A DNA stretch of 64,000 bases. Origin: Achromobacter kerstersii (GTDB taxonomy: Bacteria > Pseudomonadota > Gammaproteobacteria > Burkholderiales > Burkholderiaceae_B). The translations under genes were made by a program, and so were the position numbers. Numbering within the stretch: the stretch's first letter is position 1; every line of letters starts with the position of its first letter. Below are positions 40,873-49,643 of the stretch, one piece after another. A model generated the notes under the pieces. It saw nothing but the letters and a program-made list of their open reading frames with translations, did not search any database and was not told where the DNA came from. The DNA lies in NCBI RefSeq assembly GCF_902859595.1, contig NZ_CADIJQ010000012.1, positions 124,001 through 188,000 of the forward strand, written 5' to 3'.

Positions 40873-42263
40873 GGCTCCTGCGTATCGATGACGTGGCCGG
40901 TGCGGTCCTGAATCCAGAACAGCACCACGGTGGAAAGCGTCACCGTCACCATCAAGTACCAGGCAGGCGCCATGGGATTGCCGGTGACGTGCAGCAGCCA
41001 GGTCACGAAGAACTGGGCGAAGCCGCCAAAGACCGAGATGCCCAGACCATACACGACCGACATCCCCGTGGTGCGCACGGCCTTGGGAAAGAGTTCGGGC
41101 AACATCGTGATGACGGGTGCGGTCTGTAACGCCAGCAGAACAGCCAGCAGCGCAATCACCGTCATCAGCCGTTCGGTGCTGGGTGCGGATACCAGCCATT
41201 GAAAGCACGGCAGCAAGGCGCACACCGTGGCGGCGCGCGACCAGAAGATGACCTTCTTGCGCCCCACGCGATCGGCCAGCATGCCGACAAATGGCGCGAT
41301 GACAAAGCCGATGGCGCCCAGCACCACGCTGGCAAACAGCGTGGAGGTGGCCGGCAGGCCCAATTCCTTATTGGCATAGGCCGGCATGTAGAAGCCGATG
41401 ATTTGCGCACACACCATGCCGCCGATCACCAGCAAAATGCCTTTGACGATTTGCGCCTTGTGTTCGGCAAAGACCAAACGCAGCGGCTGGTGTTGTGCTG
41501 TGCCTGCCGAGGGCTTCGAGGGGTGCGAGGTGTGCGAGGTGTGCGGAGTGTGCGGGGTGCGCGGGTTCTGCGAGGATGTGGAGGTTTTCGCGGGCTCCAG
41601 CGTCTCTTCCAGATTGCGGCGGATGTACGCGCCCACCGGCACGGTCAGAATGCCGATCACGAACGGCACGCGCCAGCCCCAGGCCTGCATCTGTTCCTTG
41701 CTGAGCGCCGCCGTCAGCAGCGCCACCGTCAGCGCGCCCAGCATCACGCCCAGCGACTGGCTGCCGAACTGCCAGCTGGAATAAAACCCGCGCTTGTCCG
41801 CGGGTGCGTGCTCCACCAGCAAGGTGGTGGACGCACCGACTTCGCCGCCTGCGGCAAAGCCCTGAATCAGCCGCGCCAGCACCATCAGCACCGGGCCGGC
41901 GACGCCCATCTGGGCGTACGTGGGCGCGGCAGCAATCAGCGCACAGCCCAGCCCCATCAGCCACAACGTCAAGGTCATGGCGGCGCGGCGGCCGTGGCGG
42001 TCGGCATAGGAACCAATCAGCATGCCGCCCACCGGGCGCATCAGAAAGCCCACACCGAACGTGGCGGTGGTGAGCAGCAGCTGGCCGTACCCCGAGGCGG
42101 CCGGAAAGAACAGCGGCCCGATCACCAGCATCAGAAACGTGAAGACAGTGAAGTCGAAGAATTCCAGCGCGTTGCCAATGGTGGTGCCGGCGATCACGCG
42201 CCGGCGCATGGCGCTCGAATGCAAATCCTGCCGGCCAGGCGCGGCGGCAATGGCGATAGACAT
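40869..42263 (-). CDS. MFS transporter, metabolite:H+ symporter (ProP/ShiA-like)
   Basis: From ATG 42263 (MSIAIAAAPGRQDLHSSAMRRRV) the protein is 464 residues with twelve hydrophobic segments. Marks of the metabolite:proton symporter family are GNALEFFDFTVFTFL near residue 33, MRPVGGMLIGSYADRHGRRAAM, and GFAAGGEVGASTTLLVEHAPADKRGFYSSWQFGSQ. The central loop carries a Thr/His/Pro/Ser-rich insert coded by a 9-bp DNA repeat. Its stop overlaps the hydrolase start. The LysR gene is divergent with 236 bp between. Likely importer of an organic acid or peptide-like substrate for the M14-like enzyme. Confidence 0.93.
   Translation of the reverse strand: MSIAIAAAPGRQDLHSSAMRRRVIAGTTIGNALEFFDFTVFTFLMLVIGPLFFPAASGYGQLLLTTATFGVGFLMRPVGGMLIGSYADRHGRRAAMTLTLWLMGLGCALIAAAPTYAQMGVAGPVLMVLARLIQGFAAGGEVGASTTLLVEHAPADKRGFYSSWQFGSQSLGVMLGALTVALLTAALSKEQMQAWGWRVPFVIGILTVPVGAYIRRNLEETLEPAKTSTSSQNPRTPHTPHTSHTSHPSKPSAGTAQHQPLRLVFAEHKAQIVKGILLVIGGMVCAQIIGFYMPAYANKELGLPATSTLFASVVLGAIGFVIAPFVGMLADRVGRKKVIFWSRAATVCALLPCFQWLVSAPSTERLMTVIALLAVLLALQTAPVITMLPELFPKAVRTTGMSVVYGLGISVFGGFAQFFVTWLLHVTGNPMAPAWYLMVTVTLSTVVLFWIQDRTGHVIDTQEP
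41521..41574. repeat. 9-bp tandem repeat in the MFS central loop
   Basis: Six 9-bp units from 41521 (GGGTGCGAG, GTGTGCGAG, GTGTGCGGA, GTGTGCGGG, GTGCGCGGG, TTCTGCGAG) encode three-residue Pro/Ser-His-Thr steps on the minus strand. Copy-number change would keep the frame. Confidence 0.85.
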
Positions 42264-42356
42264 GTTTTCCCCTTGATGTCCGTTTTTCCGGGCGGCCGGT
42301 CCGTTAACCGGACGCTGTGGCCGCCCTGACTGGATGAACATACGGATGGCGCACGA

Positions 42357-42401
42357 TAAGGAAAAGACAGTATTTTTGTTCCAGTGAAACCTTTTTCTTA
42401 T
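42357..42401. promoter_or_regulatory. Inverted repeat in the MFS/LysR divergent promoter region
   Basis: ATAAGGAAAAG (42357-42367) and CTTTTTCTTAT (42391-42401) are complementary with one mismatch, around an AT-rich centre. The site lies about 94 bases from the MFS start and 99 from the LysR start, a plausible shared operator-promoter. Nothing else is seen in this 236-bp gap. Confidence 0.5.
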
Positions 42402-42499
42402 ATCCCCCCAGTTCGCTGACCCGTGATCCGCCACCCGGCCCTATCTCTGGCCGCGGCCACGGCTGCGGCTACGTCCGACCCCGTCTTGAGACCTCGCTC

Positions 42500-43450
42500 A
42501 TGAACCTGCGCCAGTTGCGCGCCTTTGTCTTGATTGCCGAACACCGCAGCATCCGCGCCGCGGCGCGCGCCCTGTTCGTGACCCAGCCCGCCGCCACGCG
42601 CAGCCTGCGCGACCTGGAGCAAAGCGTGGGCGCGGAGCTCGTGCGCCGCAGCGCACGCGGGGTCGAGCTCACCACTTACGGTGAAGCGCTGTACAAACGC
42701 GCCGTCATCATCCTGCAAGAGACGCGGCGCGCGCAGGAAGAGATCGGCCAGATGCTGGACGGCGAAGGCGGCACGTTGAATCTGGCCATCAGTTCGTCGG
42801 CGCTGACCGCGCTGCCCGCCGCGTTGATGGCGTTTCGCGCGCGCATGCCGCGCGTGGCCGTGTCGTTCAACGAAGTCGCCCCGCCCTATAGCCACGAGCA
42901 ACTGGAATCGGGCCGCTACGACCTGCTCGTGCAAACCGAGTACGACGGCGACATCGAAGACGGCTTCGCGCGCCGCACCCTGTTCACGCTGCCGATGGCG
43001 ATTGGCGCACGCGCCGGCCACCCCTTGCGCCATGCACGCAGCCTGGCCGACCTGCACGGCGCGCTGTGGCTGCTGCCGGGCAATATCCAAGCGCCGTCGA
43101 ACCTGCTGCGCCTGGCGTTCGACGCGCATGGTTTGCCGCCGCCGCGCGACGTCATCCCGTGCCAGTCCATCGCCATTGCGTTGGCCATCATGGCCGAAAG
43201 CGATGCGCTGGGCATCTTTGTGCGCGCCTTGTTCGACCATCAACTGATGCCCCGGCCCCTGCGCATGATGCCGCTCTCGCACGAGCTGCCCGCCGCCCGC
43301 GTATCGATTCTGACGCGGGCCGATTCGCCGCCCACACCGGCGGCGCAATGTTTTATCGACTGCCTGATGGCGGCGCGTTCCAGTCCGGCGGGCAAGCGTC
43401 CAAAGGCCGCCGACAGACCGGTTATCATTGGCGCCGGGCCACGCCGATGA
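42500..43450 (+). CDS. LysR-type transcriptional regulator
   Basis: The 316-residue LysR protein begins MNLRQLRAFVLIAEHRSIRAAARALFVTQPAATRSLRDLEQ, a standard winged helix (residues 1-62). The effector-binding half includes ESGRYDLLVQTEYDG and the metabolite-pocket region AIALAIMAESDALGIFV. It is divergent from the MFS-DUF2817 pair and is probably their regulator. The GntR gene starts 42 bp after its stop on the same strand, so the two regulators might share a transcript. Confidence 0.93.
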   Translation: MNLRQLRAFVLIAEHRSIRAAARALFVTQPAATRSLRDLEQSVGAELVRRSARGVELTTYGEALYKRAVIILQETRRAQEEIGQMLDGEGGTLNLAISSSALTALPAALMAFRARMPRVAVSFNEVAPPYSHEQLESGRYDLLVQTEYDGDIEDGFARRTLFTLPMAIGARAGHPLRHARSLADLHGALWLLPGNIQAPSNLLRLAFDAHGLPPPRDVIPCQSIAIALAIMAESDALGIFVRALFDHQLMPRPLRMMPLSHELPAARVSILTRADSPPTPAAQCFIDCLMAARSSPAGKRPKAADRPVIIGAGPRR

Positions 43451-43492
43451 CGTCCCTTCCGGCCAGTCGCCCACACTCTGCGGTTCTCATCC

Positions 43493-44200
43493 ATGGCGTT
43501 TCCACGACTTCCCTCCCCGCCCACCTTGACCGATACGGTCGCCAAGCGCCTGCTCGCCGAAATTGACGAGGGCCGCGTGCTGCCCGGCGAAAAGCTGCCC
43601 ACCGAAGCCGCGCTGGCGGAACAGTTCGGCGTCAGCCGCACCGTTATCCGCGAAGCCGTGTCGCGGCTGCGGCAGGATGGCATCGTTGAAGCGCGGCAAG
43701 GCAGCGGCGTCTATGTCACCGGCTTGACGGGCAACCGTGCGCTGCGCATCGACGCCGCCGACCTGAGTTCGCTGGACGCCGTGCTGCACATCGTGGACCT
43801 GCGCCGCGCGCTGGAAACCGAAATCGCCGCCCAGGCCGCCGCCATGCGCAAGAAGCGCGACATGGCCGAGATCGACGCGGCGCTCGCCGCGATTTCACAA
43901 GCGGTGGCCAACGGTGGCGACGGCGTGAAGGAAGACGTGGCGTTTCATCGCAGCATCGCACGCGCCACGGGCAACCCGTACTTTCTGACGACGCTGGCCT
44001 TTGTCAGCCAGTTTCTGGAAGCCGCCACACGCGTGACGCGCGGCAACGAAGCGCGCCACGCGGACCTGATGCGCGACGTGCTGCAAGAGCACAATGCCAT
44101 CGTTGAAGCCATCCGCCGCCAAGATGTGGAAGGCGCCCGCGAAGCCGCCCGCATCCACATGGTGAATGCGGCCAAGCGGCTTAGCCGGGCGCACCGCTGA
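43493..44200 (+). CDS. GntR-family regulator, FadR/FCD subfamily
   Basis: The 235-residue protein has an N-terminal winged helix (LPTEAALAEQFGVSRTVIREAVSRLRQDGIVEARQGSGVYV, about residues 31-70) and an FCD effector domain (DLRRALETEIAAQAAA, VAFHRSIARATGNPYF, EHNAIVEAIRRQDVEGAREAARIHM) with conserved metal/ligand His residues. It is convergent with the GabP-like gene and overlaps its 3' end by 20 bp. It is the nearest regulator to the tetronate operon, where FCD regulators responding to sugar acids are common, so it may control that operon (inference). Confidence 0.93.
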   Translation: MAFPRLPSPPTLTDTVAKRLLAEIDEGRVLPGEKLPTEAALAEQFGVSRTVIREAVSRLRQDGIVEARQGSGVYVTGLTGNRALRIDAADLSSLDAVLHIVDLRRALETEIAAQAAAMRKKRDMAEIDAALAAISQAVANGGDGVKEDVAFHRSIARATGNPYFLTTLAFVSQFLEAATRVTRGNEARHADLMRDVLQEHNAIVEAIRRQDVEGAREAARIHMVNAAKRLSRAHR

Positions 44201-45605
44201 CTTGCAAGCCGCGCCTGCGCGTACCGATTTCCCAGCGCTGCGCGACCAGACCCATCACGACGATCACCCCCGCCAGCAATGACGTGTAGGCGACTTCGTT
44301 GCGGTACGTGCCTTCGACCACCATGGTGATCAGCGCGGCGATGATGCACACAATGACGGCATAGGTCAGCCACGGAAACAACCACATCTTGAACGTCAGT
44401 TCAACGCCTTGCGCCTGCAACCGGTAGCGCATGCGCAGCTGCGACAACGCAATCGCCAGATATACGAACAACGCAATGGTGCCCGTGGCCTGCATCAGCA
44501 CGTCGTACAGATCCATCTTCGACGTCGCCATCATCCAGATCGCCACGAACGCGAACACGCTGGATACCAGCACCCCGACATATGGGGTGCCGGTGCGCCG
44601 CCCCGTCACTTGCATGATGCGGTGCGCGTCGCCGCGCCGCGACAGCGAATACAGCATGCGCGACGCCGTGTACAACGCGGAATTGAAGCAGCTGCACACC
44701 GAGGTCAACACGATGAAGTTGACGATGGCCTGCGCATGCGGCACGCCCAGCCTGCTCAGCGCCACGTTGTAGCTGCCGTGGGTGGGTTGCGACAGCAACG
44801 GGTCGTTGTACGGCACCAGGCACACAATCAGGAAGATCGAGCCCACATAGAATAGGCAGATCCGCCACACCACCGACCGCGTGGTCTTGATGATTTCGCG
44901 GGCGGGGTCGGCGGATTCGGCCGCGGCCACCGTGACGATTTCCGCGCCAATGAACGCGAACATCACGCCCAACATGGCCACCACCACCGACTTCACGCCA
45001 TTGGGCATGAAGCCCTGCGCGGTCAATTGCGACACGCCGCGCGCTTCACCCCACGGCCACAGATGCACCACGGCCAGGCTGCCGATGATCAGGAACGCCA
45101 CGATGGCGATCACCTTGATCAGCGCGAACCAGAATTCAAATTCACCGTAGTTTCGAACGTTCATGAAGTTGACGATGATGAGCGACACGGTGATGAACAG
45201 CGCGTAGCCCCAGTCCGGCACCTGCGGAAACCAGCCGTGCAGGATCTGCCCGGCCACATAGGCTTCCCAGCCCATCAGAAACGCCCAGAAATACCAGTAC
45301 AGCCAACCGATGGTGAAGCCCGCCCACCGCCCGATAGCGCGGTCCGCATAGGTGGAAAACGAACCCGTGTCGGGCTGCGCAACGGCCATTTCTCCCAGCA
45401 TGCGCATCGCCAGAATGACCAGAATGCCGCCACCCAGATAGGCCAGGATGACGGCCGGGCCAGCCAGTGCGATCTGCTTGCCCGAGCCGACGAACAGCGC
45501 CGCCCCGATGACCCCGGCGATGGACATCATCGTCAGGTGGCGCGATTTCAAACCGCCTTTAAGCGTATTTTTCGGGGTGGTCGTGTGGTTCTGGTTTCTG
45601 GACAA
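44181..45605 (-). CDS. gabP: Amino-acid permease, GabP-like (TTG start)
   Basis: The frame opens with TTG at 45605, preceded by AGGAG at 8 bases; the first internal ATG would cut into the family's N-terminus. The 474-residue protein has twelve hydrophobic segments and near-textbook APC-family text of the 4-aminobutyrate permease type: GGLKSRHLTMMSIAGVIGAALFVGSG (about 18-43), PDTGSFSTYADRAIGRWAGFTIGWLYW, NYGEFEFWFALIKVIAI, and NSALYTASRMLYSLSRRGDAH. It should import GABA or a related amino acid by proton symport. It is the last gene of the tetronate operon, 40 bp after otnK, an unexpected partner for sugar-acid genes. Confidence 0.9.
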   Translation of the reverse strand: MSRNQNHTTTPKNTLKGGLKSRHLTMMSIAGVIGAALFVGSGKQIALAGPAVILAYLGGGILVILAMRMLGEMAVAQPDTGSFSTYADRAIGRWAGFTIGWLYWYFWAFLMGWEAYVAGQILHGWFPQVPDWGYALFITVSLIIVNFMNVRNYGEFEFWFALIKVIAIVAFLIIGSLAVVHLWPWGEARGVSQLTAQGFMPNGVKSVVVAMLGVMFAFIGAEIVTVAAAESADPAREIIKTTRSVVWRICLFYVGSIFLIVCLVPYNDPLLSQPTHGSYNVALSRLGVPHAQAIVNFIVLTSVCSCFNSALYTASRMLYSLSRRGDAHRIMQVTGRRTGTPYVGVLVSSVFAFVAIWMMATSKMDLYDVLMQATGTIALFVYLAIALSQLRMRYRLQAQGVELTFKMWLFPWLTYAVIVCIIAALITMVVEGTYRNEVAYTSLLAGVIVVMGLVAQRWEIGTRRRGLQVSGAPG

Positions 45606-45645
45606 TGCCCTGTCTCCTGCCTGTCTGAATAGCGGAATCGCGTCG

Positions 45646-46899
45646 TCAGCGAAACGCCTTGATGAAGAAGTCCTGCGTGCCGAAGTTGCCCGACTTCAGT
45701 GCGATGCTGACGTCCGCATTCGCCACCGGCGTGTAGCCCGCGCACCACGGCACGCCAGGGTCGATCTGTTCGCCAATGGCGATCTGCTCCAAGCCCAGCG
45801 CCTGCACCACTGCGCCCGACGTTTCTCCGCCAGCCACGATCAACTGGCGCACGCCGCGTTCGACCAGGCCCACCGCAATGCGCGCGATGGCCGCTTCGAT
45901 CATTGCCCCCGCGCGTTCCACGCCCAACTGCCCTTGTGCGGCCTTGACCTGATCCGGCTGCGCGGTGGAATAGACCAGCACGGGGCCGTCTTGCATGCGC
46001 GGCTCGGCCCATGCCAACACGTCCGCCACCACGTCATCGCCCGACGCCAAGCGCATCGGGTCCAGCGCGTAGGCCGGCCGGCCGCTGTCGATGAATGCGG
46101 CGACTTGCCCGTTGGTCGCGGTGGAGCAGCTGCCTGCCACCACGGCCTGCAAGCCCACTGAACGGGTTTGCGTCACGGCCTGCGCGGCGCTCAGCCCCCA
46201 GTTGCCCGGCAGCCCGATCGCCACACCCGAACCCGCGGTGACCAACGGCATGCCGCGCAGCGCCGGCCCCAGAGTCAGCAGATCCTGGTTCGACACGGCG
46301 TCCACGATGGCGATCTCGACGCCGTCTTCCTTCAACGCTTGAATGCGTGCGCGGATCGCGTCAGCGCCCGCCGCCACCACGGTGTAATCGATCAGGCCGA
46401 CTTTGCGTGAGGTCTGCGCAGACAAGACGCGCACCAGGTTCGGGTCCGTCATCGGTGTCAGCGGATGATGCTGCATGCCCGATTCGTTCAACAGCACATC
46501 GCCCGCGAACAAATAGCCCTTGAAGACCGTGCGCTTGTTGTCGGGGAAGGCGGGCGTGGCGATGGTGAAGTCCGTGCCCAGGCGCGTCATCAGCGCATCG
46601 GTCACGGGGCCGATATTGCCCTGCGCCGTGCTGTCGAACGTGGAGCAGTACTTGAAGTAGATTTGCTCGGCGCCCTGCTGTTGCAGCCATTCCAACGCCG
46701 CCAGCGATTGCGCGACGGCCTCGTCGGCAGGCAACGTGCGCGTCTTCAGCGCGACGACCACCGCGTCGGCGTCATCGCGCAGCGGTGCGCCGGGAATGCC
46801 GATGGTCTGCACCGTGCGCATGCCCGCGCGCACCAGGTTGTTGGCCAAGTCGGTGGCGCCCGTGAAGTCGTCGGCAATACAGCCCAGTTTGATGCTCAT
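45646..46899 (-). CDS. otnK: 3-oxo-tetronate kinase (four-carbon acid sugar kinase family)
   Basis: The 417-residue protein has the two-domain acid-sugar kinase layout: an N-terminal domain with IADDFTGATDLANNLVRAGM (about residues 8-27) and FKYCSTFDSTAQGNIGPV, and a C-terminal nucleotide domain with VAGSCSTATNGQVAAF and LIVAGGETSGAVVQALGL. OtnK phosphorylates 3-oxo-tetronate to its 4-phosphate with ATP in the L-threonate and D-erythronate routes. It overlaps ltnD by 4 bp (ATGA), so translation is coupled. All partner enzymes are in the same operon, which makes the assignment firm. Confidence 0.93.
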   Translation of the reverse strand: MSIKLGCIADDFTGATDLANNLVRAGMRTVQTIGIPGAPLRDDADAVVVALKTRTLPADEAVAQSLAALEWLQQQGAEQIYFKYCSTFDSTAQGNIGPVTDALMTRLGTDFTIATPAFPDNKRTVFKGYLFAGDVLLNESGMQHHPLTPMTDPNLVRVLSAQTSRKVGLIDYTVVAAGADAIRARIQALKEDGVEIAIVDAVSNQDLLTLGPALRGMPLVTAGSGVAIGLPGNWGLSAAQAVTQTRSVGLQAVVAGSCSTATNGQVAAFIDSGRPAYALDPMRLASGDDVVADVLAWAEPRMQDGPVLVYSTAQPDQVKAAQGQLGVERAGAMIEAAIARIAVGLVERGVRQLIVAGGETSGAVVQALGLEQIAIGEQIDPGVPWCAGYTPVANADVSIALKSGNFGTQDFFIKAFR

Positions 46900-47804
46900 T
46901 TTTCCTCCGGCAGCGTGATGCCCGGGAATATTTTGATGACGGCGCTATCGTCTTCGCGGCCATGCCCGGCGGTGGACGCCTGCATGAACATCTGATGCGC
47001 GGTGGACGCCAGCGGCAGCGGAAATTTGGTGTGGCGTGCGGTGTCCAGCACCAGCCCCAGGTCCTTCACGAAGATGTCCACGGCGGACAGCGGCGTGTAG
47101 TCGCCCGCCAGCACGTGCGCCATGCGGTTTTCGAACATCCAGCTATTGCCCGCGCTGTGCGTGATGACTTCGTACAAGGCGTCGGCATTCACGCCTTCGC
47201 GCAGGCCCAGCGCCATGGCCTCGGCGGCGGCCGCAATGTGCACGCCGGCCAGCAGCTGGTTGATGATCTTGACCTTGCTGCCCGCCCCCGCGCGGTCGCC
47301 CAGGCGGTAGACCTTGCCCGCCATGGATTCCAGCACCGCGCCGCAGGCGTCGTACGCCGCCGCGCTGCCTGCCGTCATCATGGTCATCTGGCCCGACGCC
47401 GCCTTGGCCGCGCCGCCCGAAATCGGCGCATCCAGATACAGGACGCCCTGCTCGGCCAGCCGCGCTTCCAGCGCGACAGACCAGTTGGGGTCCACGGTGG
47501 AGCACATCACGAACACCGCGCCGGGGCGCAGGGCCGCGGCAATGCCGCCATCGCCGTACAGCACGGCTTCGGTCTGCTGCGCGTTGACGACCACGCTGAT
47601 GATGATGTCGCACGCGGCGGCCAGTTCGGCCAGCGTGGCGCAGGCCACGCCGCCCTGCGCGGCAAAGGCGGCGGCCGCTTCGGCGCGGATGTCGTAGACG
47701 TGTACGTCGTGGCCCGCGCGGCGCAGGCTTTGCGCGATGCCCGCGCCCATGGCCCCCAGGCCAATGACGCCAACGCGGCGGGAAGTCGATTGCGAAGAGT
47801 TCAT
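46896..47804 (-). CDS. ltnD: L-threonate dehydrogenase (beta-hydroxyacid dehydrogenase family)
   Basis: The 302-residue enzyme has an N-terminal Rossmann GVIGLGAMGAGIAQSLRRAGHDV (about residues 13-35), the substrate-binding DAPISGGAAKAASGQMTMM (about 125-143) and catalytic Lys in GAGSKVKIINQLLAGVH (about 174-190). LtnD oxidises L-threonate to 2-oxo-tetronate with NAD+. The gene is followed with a 4-bp overlap by otnK and preceded by denD. Other beta-hydroxyacid dehydrogenases such as tartronate semialdehyde reductase share these motifs, but the operon decides. Confidence 0.92.
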   Translation of the reverse strand: MNSSQSTSRRVGVIGLGAMGAGIAQSLRRAGHDVHVYDIRAEAAAAFAAQGGVACATLAELAAACDIIISVVVNAQQTEAVLYGDGGIAAALRPGAVFVMCSTVDPNWSVALEARLAEQGVLYLDAPISGGAAKAASGQMTMMTAGSAAAYDACGAVLESMAGKVYRLGDRAGAGSKVKIINQLLAGVHIAAAAEAMALGLREGVNADALYEVITHSAGNSWMFENRMAHVLAGDYTPLSAVDIFVKDLGLVLDTARHTKFPLPLASTAHQMFMQASTAGHGREDDSAVIKIFPGITLPEEK

Positions 47805-47847
47805 GTTGGGTTCGTCCGGGTAGATCGTCGGGGCGCGAGCGCTGCGC

Positions 47848-48822
47848 TTAACGCGTCAGGTCGTCGGCCATGTAGGCGCGGATGATGTCGGCGAAGTCCT
47901 TGTCGCCCGCCAGGCCCAGACGCGCCGCGCGCGTGGTGTCCCAGCGGCCCGGCCAACTGCCAACGATGCGTTCGACGCGCTCGTCGCGTTGCCACGTAAT
48001 GCGGTCGGCCACGGCGTCGCCCGCCACCTCGCGCAGCGCCTGCGCCATCTCGGCAACAGAAACGGATACGCCGGGCAGGTTGATCGGTGCGCGGTCAGCG
48101 ACAGCGTCTGCCGGCAATTCGCAACCGGCAATCAAGGCCTGGATCGCGCCGCGCGGCGACAACAGCCACAAGCGCGTGTCGGCGCCCACGGGGCACACGG
48201 CGGGTTCGCCGTTCAACGGTTCGCGAATGATGCCGCTGGCAAACGATGACGCCGCGGCGTTCGGGCGGCCCGGCCGCACGCTGATGGTAGGCAGGCGCAG
48301 CACACGGCCGTCGACAAAGCCGCGCCGCGTGTAGTCGGCCAGCAGCAATTCGGCGATGGCCTTTTGCGTGCCGTAGGACGACTGCGGATTCAGCGCGGTG
48401 TCGTCCTGCACGGTGTCCGGCAACGCGCCGCCGTACACCGCCACCGAGCTGGTGAAGATGACGCGCGGCTGGTGACCCAGCGCCCGGCATGTTTCCAGCA
48501 AGGCGCGCGAGGCGTCCAGGTTGATGCGCATGCCCAGATCGAAATCCGCCTCGGCTTGCCCGCTGACAATGGCTGCCAGATGGAAGATGGCGCGCGTGTT
48601 CTTGTCGATGGCCTGGCGCAGCACGGCGGGGTCAGCGATATCGCCCACCAGCGAGTGCACACGCGGGTCGGTGAAGGCATCCGTCTTGACCACATCCAGC
48701 AGATCGATCTGCGTGATGGGTTGCGGCCCGATGGCGTCCAGCGTCAGCGAGCCTTGCTCCAGCAGTTTGCGGGCCAGCCGCTGGCCCAGGAATCCGGCGC
48801 CGCCGGTGATCAGGATCTTCAT
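47848..48822 (-). CDS. denD: D-erythronate dehydrogenase (extended SDR)
   Basis: From ATG 48822 (MKILITGGAGFLGQRLARKLL) the protein is 324 residues; the frame further upstream antisenses otnI. It is an extended SDR with NAD-binding GGAGFLGQRL (residues 7-16), the Ser/Thr region VIFTSSVAVYGG and the catalytic SYGTQKAIAEL (YxxxK). DenD oxidises D-erythronate to 3-oxo-tetronate. The otnI gene is 10 bp upstream and ltnD 43 bp downstream. Presence of both LtnD and DenD means the operon can take both four-carbon acids. Confidence 0.9.
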   Translation of the reverse strand: MKILITGGAGFLGQRLARKLLEQGSLTLDAIGPQPITQIDLLDVVKTDAFTDPRVHSLVGDIADPAVLRQAIDKNTRAIFHLAAIVSGQAEADFDLGMRINLDASRALLETCRALGHQPRVIFTSSVAVYGGALPDTVQDDTALNPQSSYGTQKAIAELLLADYTRRGFVDGRVLRLPTISVRPGRPNAAASSFASGIIREPLNGEPAVCPVGADTRLWLLSPRGAIQALIAGCELPADAVADRAPINLPGVSVSVAEMAQALREVAGDAVADRITWQRDERVERIVGSWPGRWDTTRAARLGLAGDKDFADIIRAYMADDLTR

Positions 48823-48832
48823 GATGGGATGC

Positions 48833-49618
48833 TCATTGATTGTGTAGGTAAGGACGGGCCCAGCCCAGGCCGGCGGAGGTGCCGGCGCGCGGCCGGTATT
48901 CGCAGCCGATCCAGCCCGTGTAGCCCAACGCGTCGATGCGCTCGAACAGATACGGATAGTGCAATTCGCCAAGATCAGGTTCGTGCCGGTCTGGCACGCC
49001 CGCGATCTGGATATGGCCGATGCCTGCGATGTCGCGCTGCAACTTCACGGCGATATCGCCTTCAACGATCTGGCAGTGATAGCAGTCGAACTGCACCTTC
49101 AGATTGTCGGCGCCGACCTCTGCGCAAATGGCTTGCGCGTCGTCTTGGCGGTTCAGGAAGAAGCCAGGGATGTCACGCGTGTTGATGGGTTCGATCACGA
49201 TGGTGATGCCGGCGGATGCCGCGGCAGCGGCGGCGCGCGCCAGGTTCTTCAGATAGACCTCGCGATGCGCCGCGCGGTTCTGGTCAGCGCGAATCAGCCC
49301 CGCCATGACGTGCAGGCTGCGGTTGCCCAGCTGCGCGGCGTATTCCAGCGCTTGATCCAGCCCGCGCTGGAACTCGGCCTCGCGGCCGGGCAAGGACGCA
49401 ATGCCGCGTTCGCCAGCCGCCCAGTCGCCCGGCGGCGCATTGAAGAGCGCTTGCGTCAGACCGTTGTCTTGCAAGCGCGACTTCAGGTCCGCGGCCGCGA
49501 ACTCATACGGAAACAAAAACTCCACGCCTTGGAACCCGTCGCTGGCGGCCGCCTTGAAGCGGTCCAGAAAGGCGTGTTCGGCGTACATCATGGTGAGGTT
49601 GGCGGCCAGGCGCGGCAT
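48833..49618 (-). CDS. otnI: 2-oxo-tetronate isomerase (hydroxypyruvate isomerase family)
   Basis: The 261-residue TIM-barrel isomerase has MPRLAANLTMMYAEHAFLDRF at the start, VIEPINTRDIPGFFLNRQDDAQA (about residues 140-162), QFDCYHCQIVEGDIAVKL and WIGCEYRPRAGTSAGLGW at the end. OtnI converts 2-oxo-tetronate to 3-oxo-tetronate, joining the L-threonate arm to the D-erythronate arm. It sits between the MFS importer (25 bp) and denD (10 bp). The copy at 8437-9222 is closely similar but outside this operon. Confidence 0.92.
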   Translation of the reverse strand: MPRLAANLTMMYAEHAFLDRFKAAASDGFQGVEFLFPYEFAAADLKSRLQDNGLTQALFNAPPGDWAAGERGIASLPGREAEFQRGLDQALEYAAQLGNRSLHVMAGLIRADQNRAAHREVYLKNLARAAAAAASAGITIVIEPINTRDIPGFFLNRQDDAQAICAEVGADNLKVQFDCYHCQIVEGDIAVKLQRDIAGIGHIQIAGVPDRHEPDLGELHYPYLFERIDALGYTGWIGCEYRPRAGTSAGLGWARPYLHNQ

Positions 49619-49643
49619 GGCGATTCCTTATGAATAATGCGGT

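Noticed and set aside
40873..41223. N-terminal extension of the DUF2817 hydrolase
   Set aside because: The extension is out of frame with, and overlaps, the well-supported MFS C-terminus. The ATGATG overlap start gives the normal family length.
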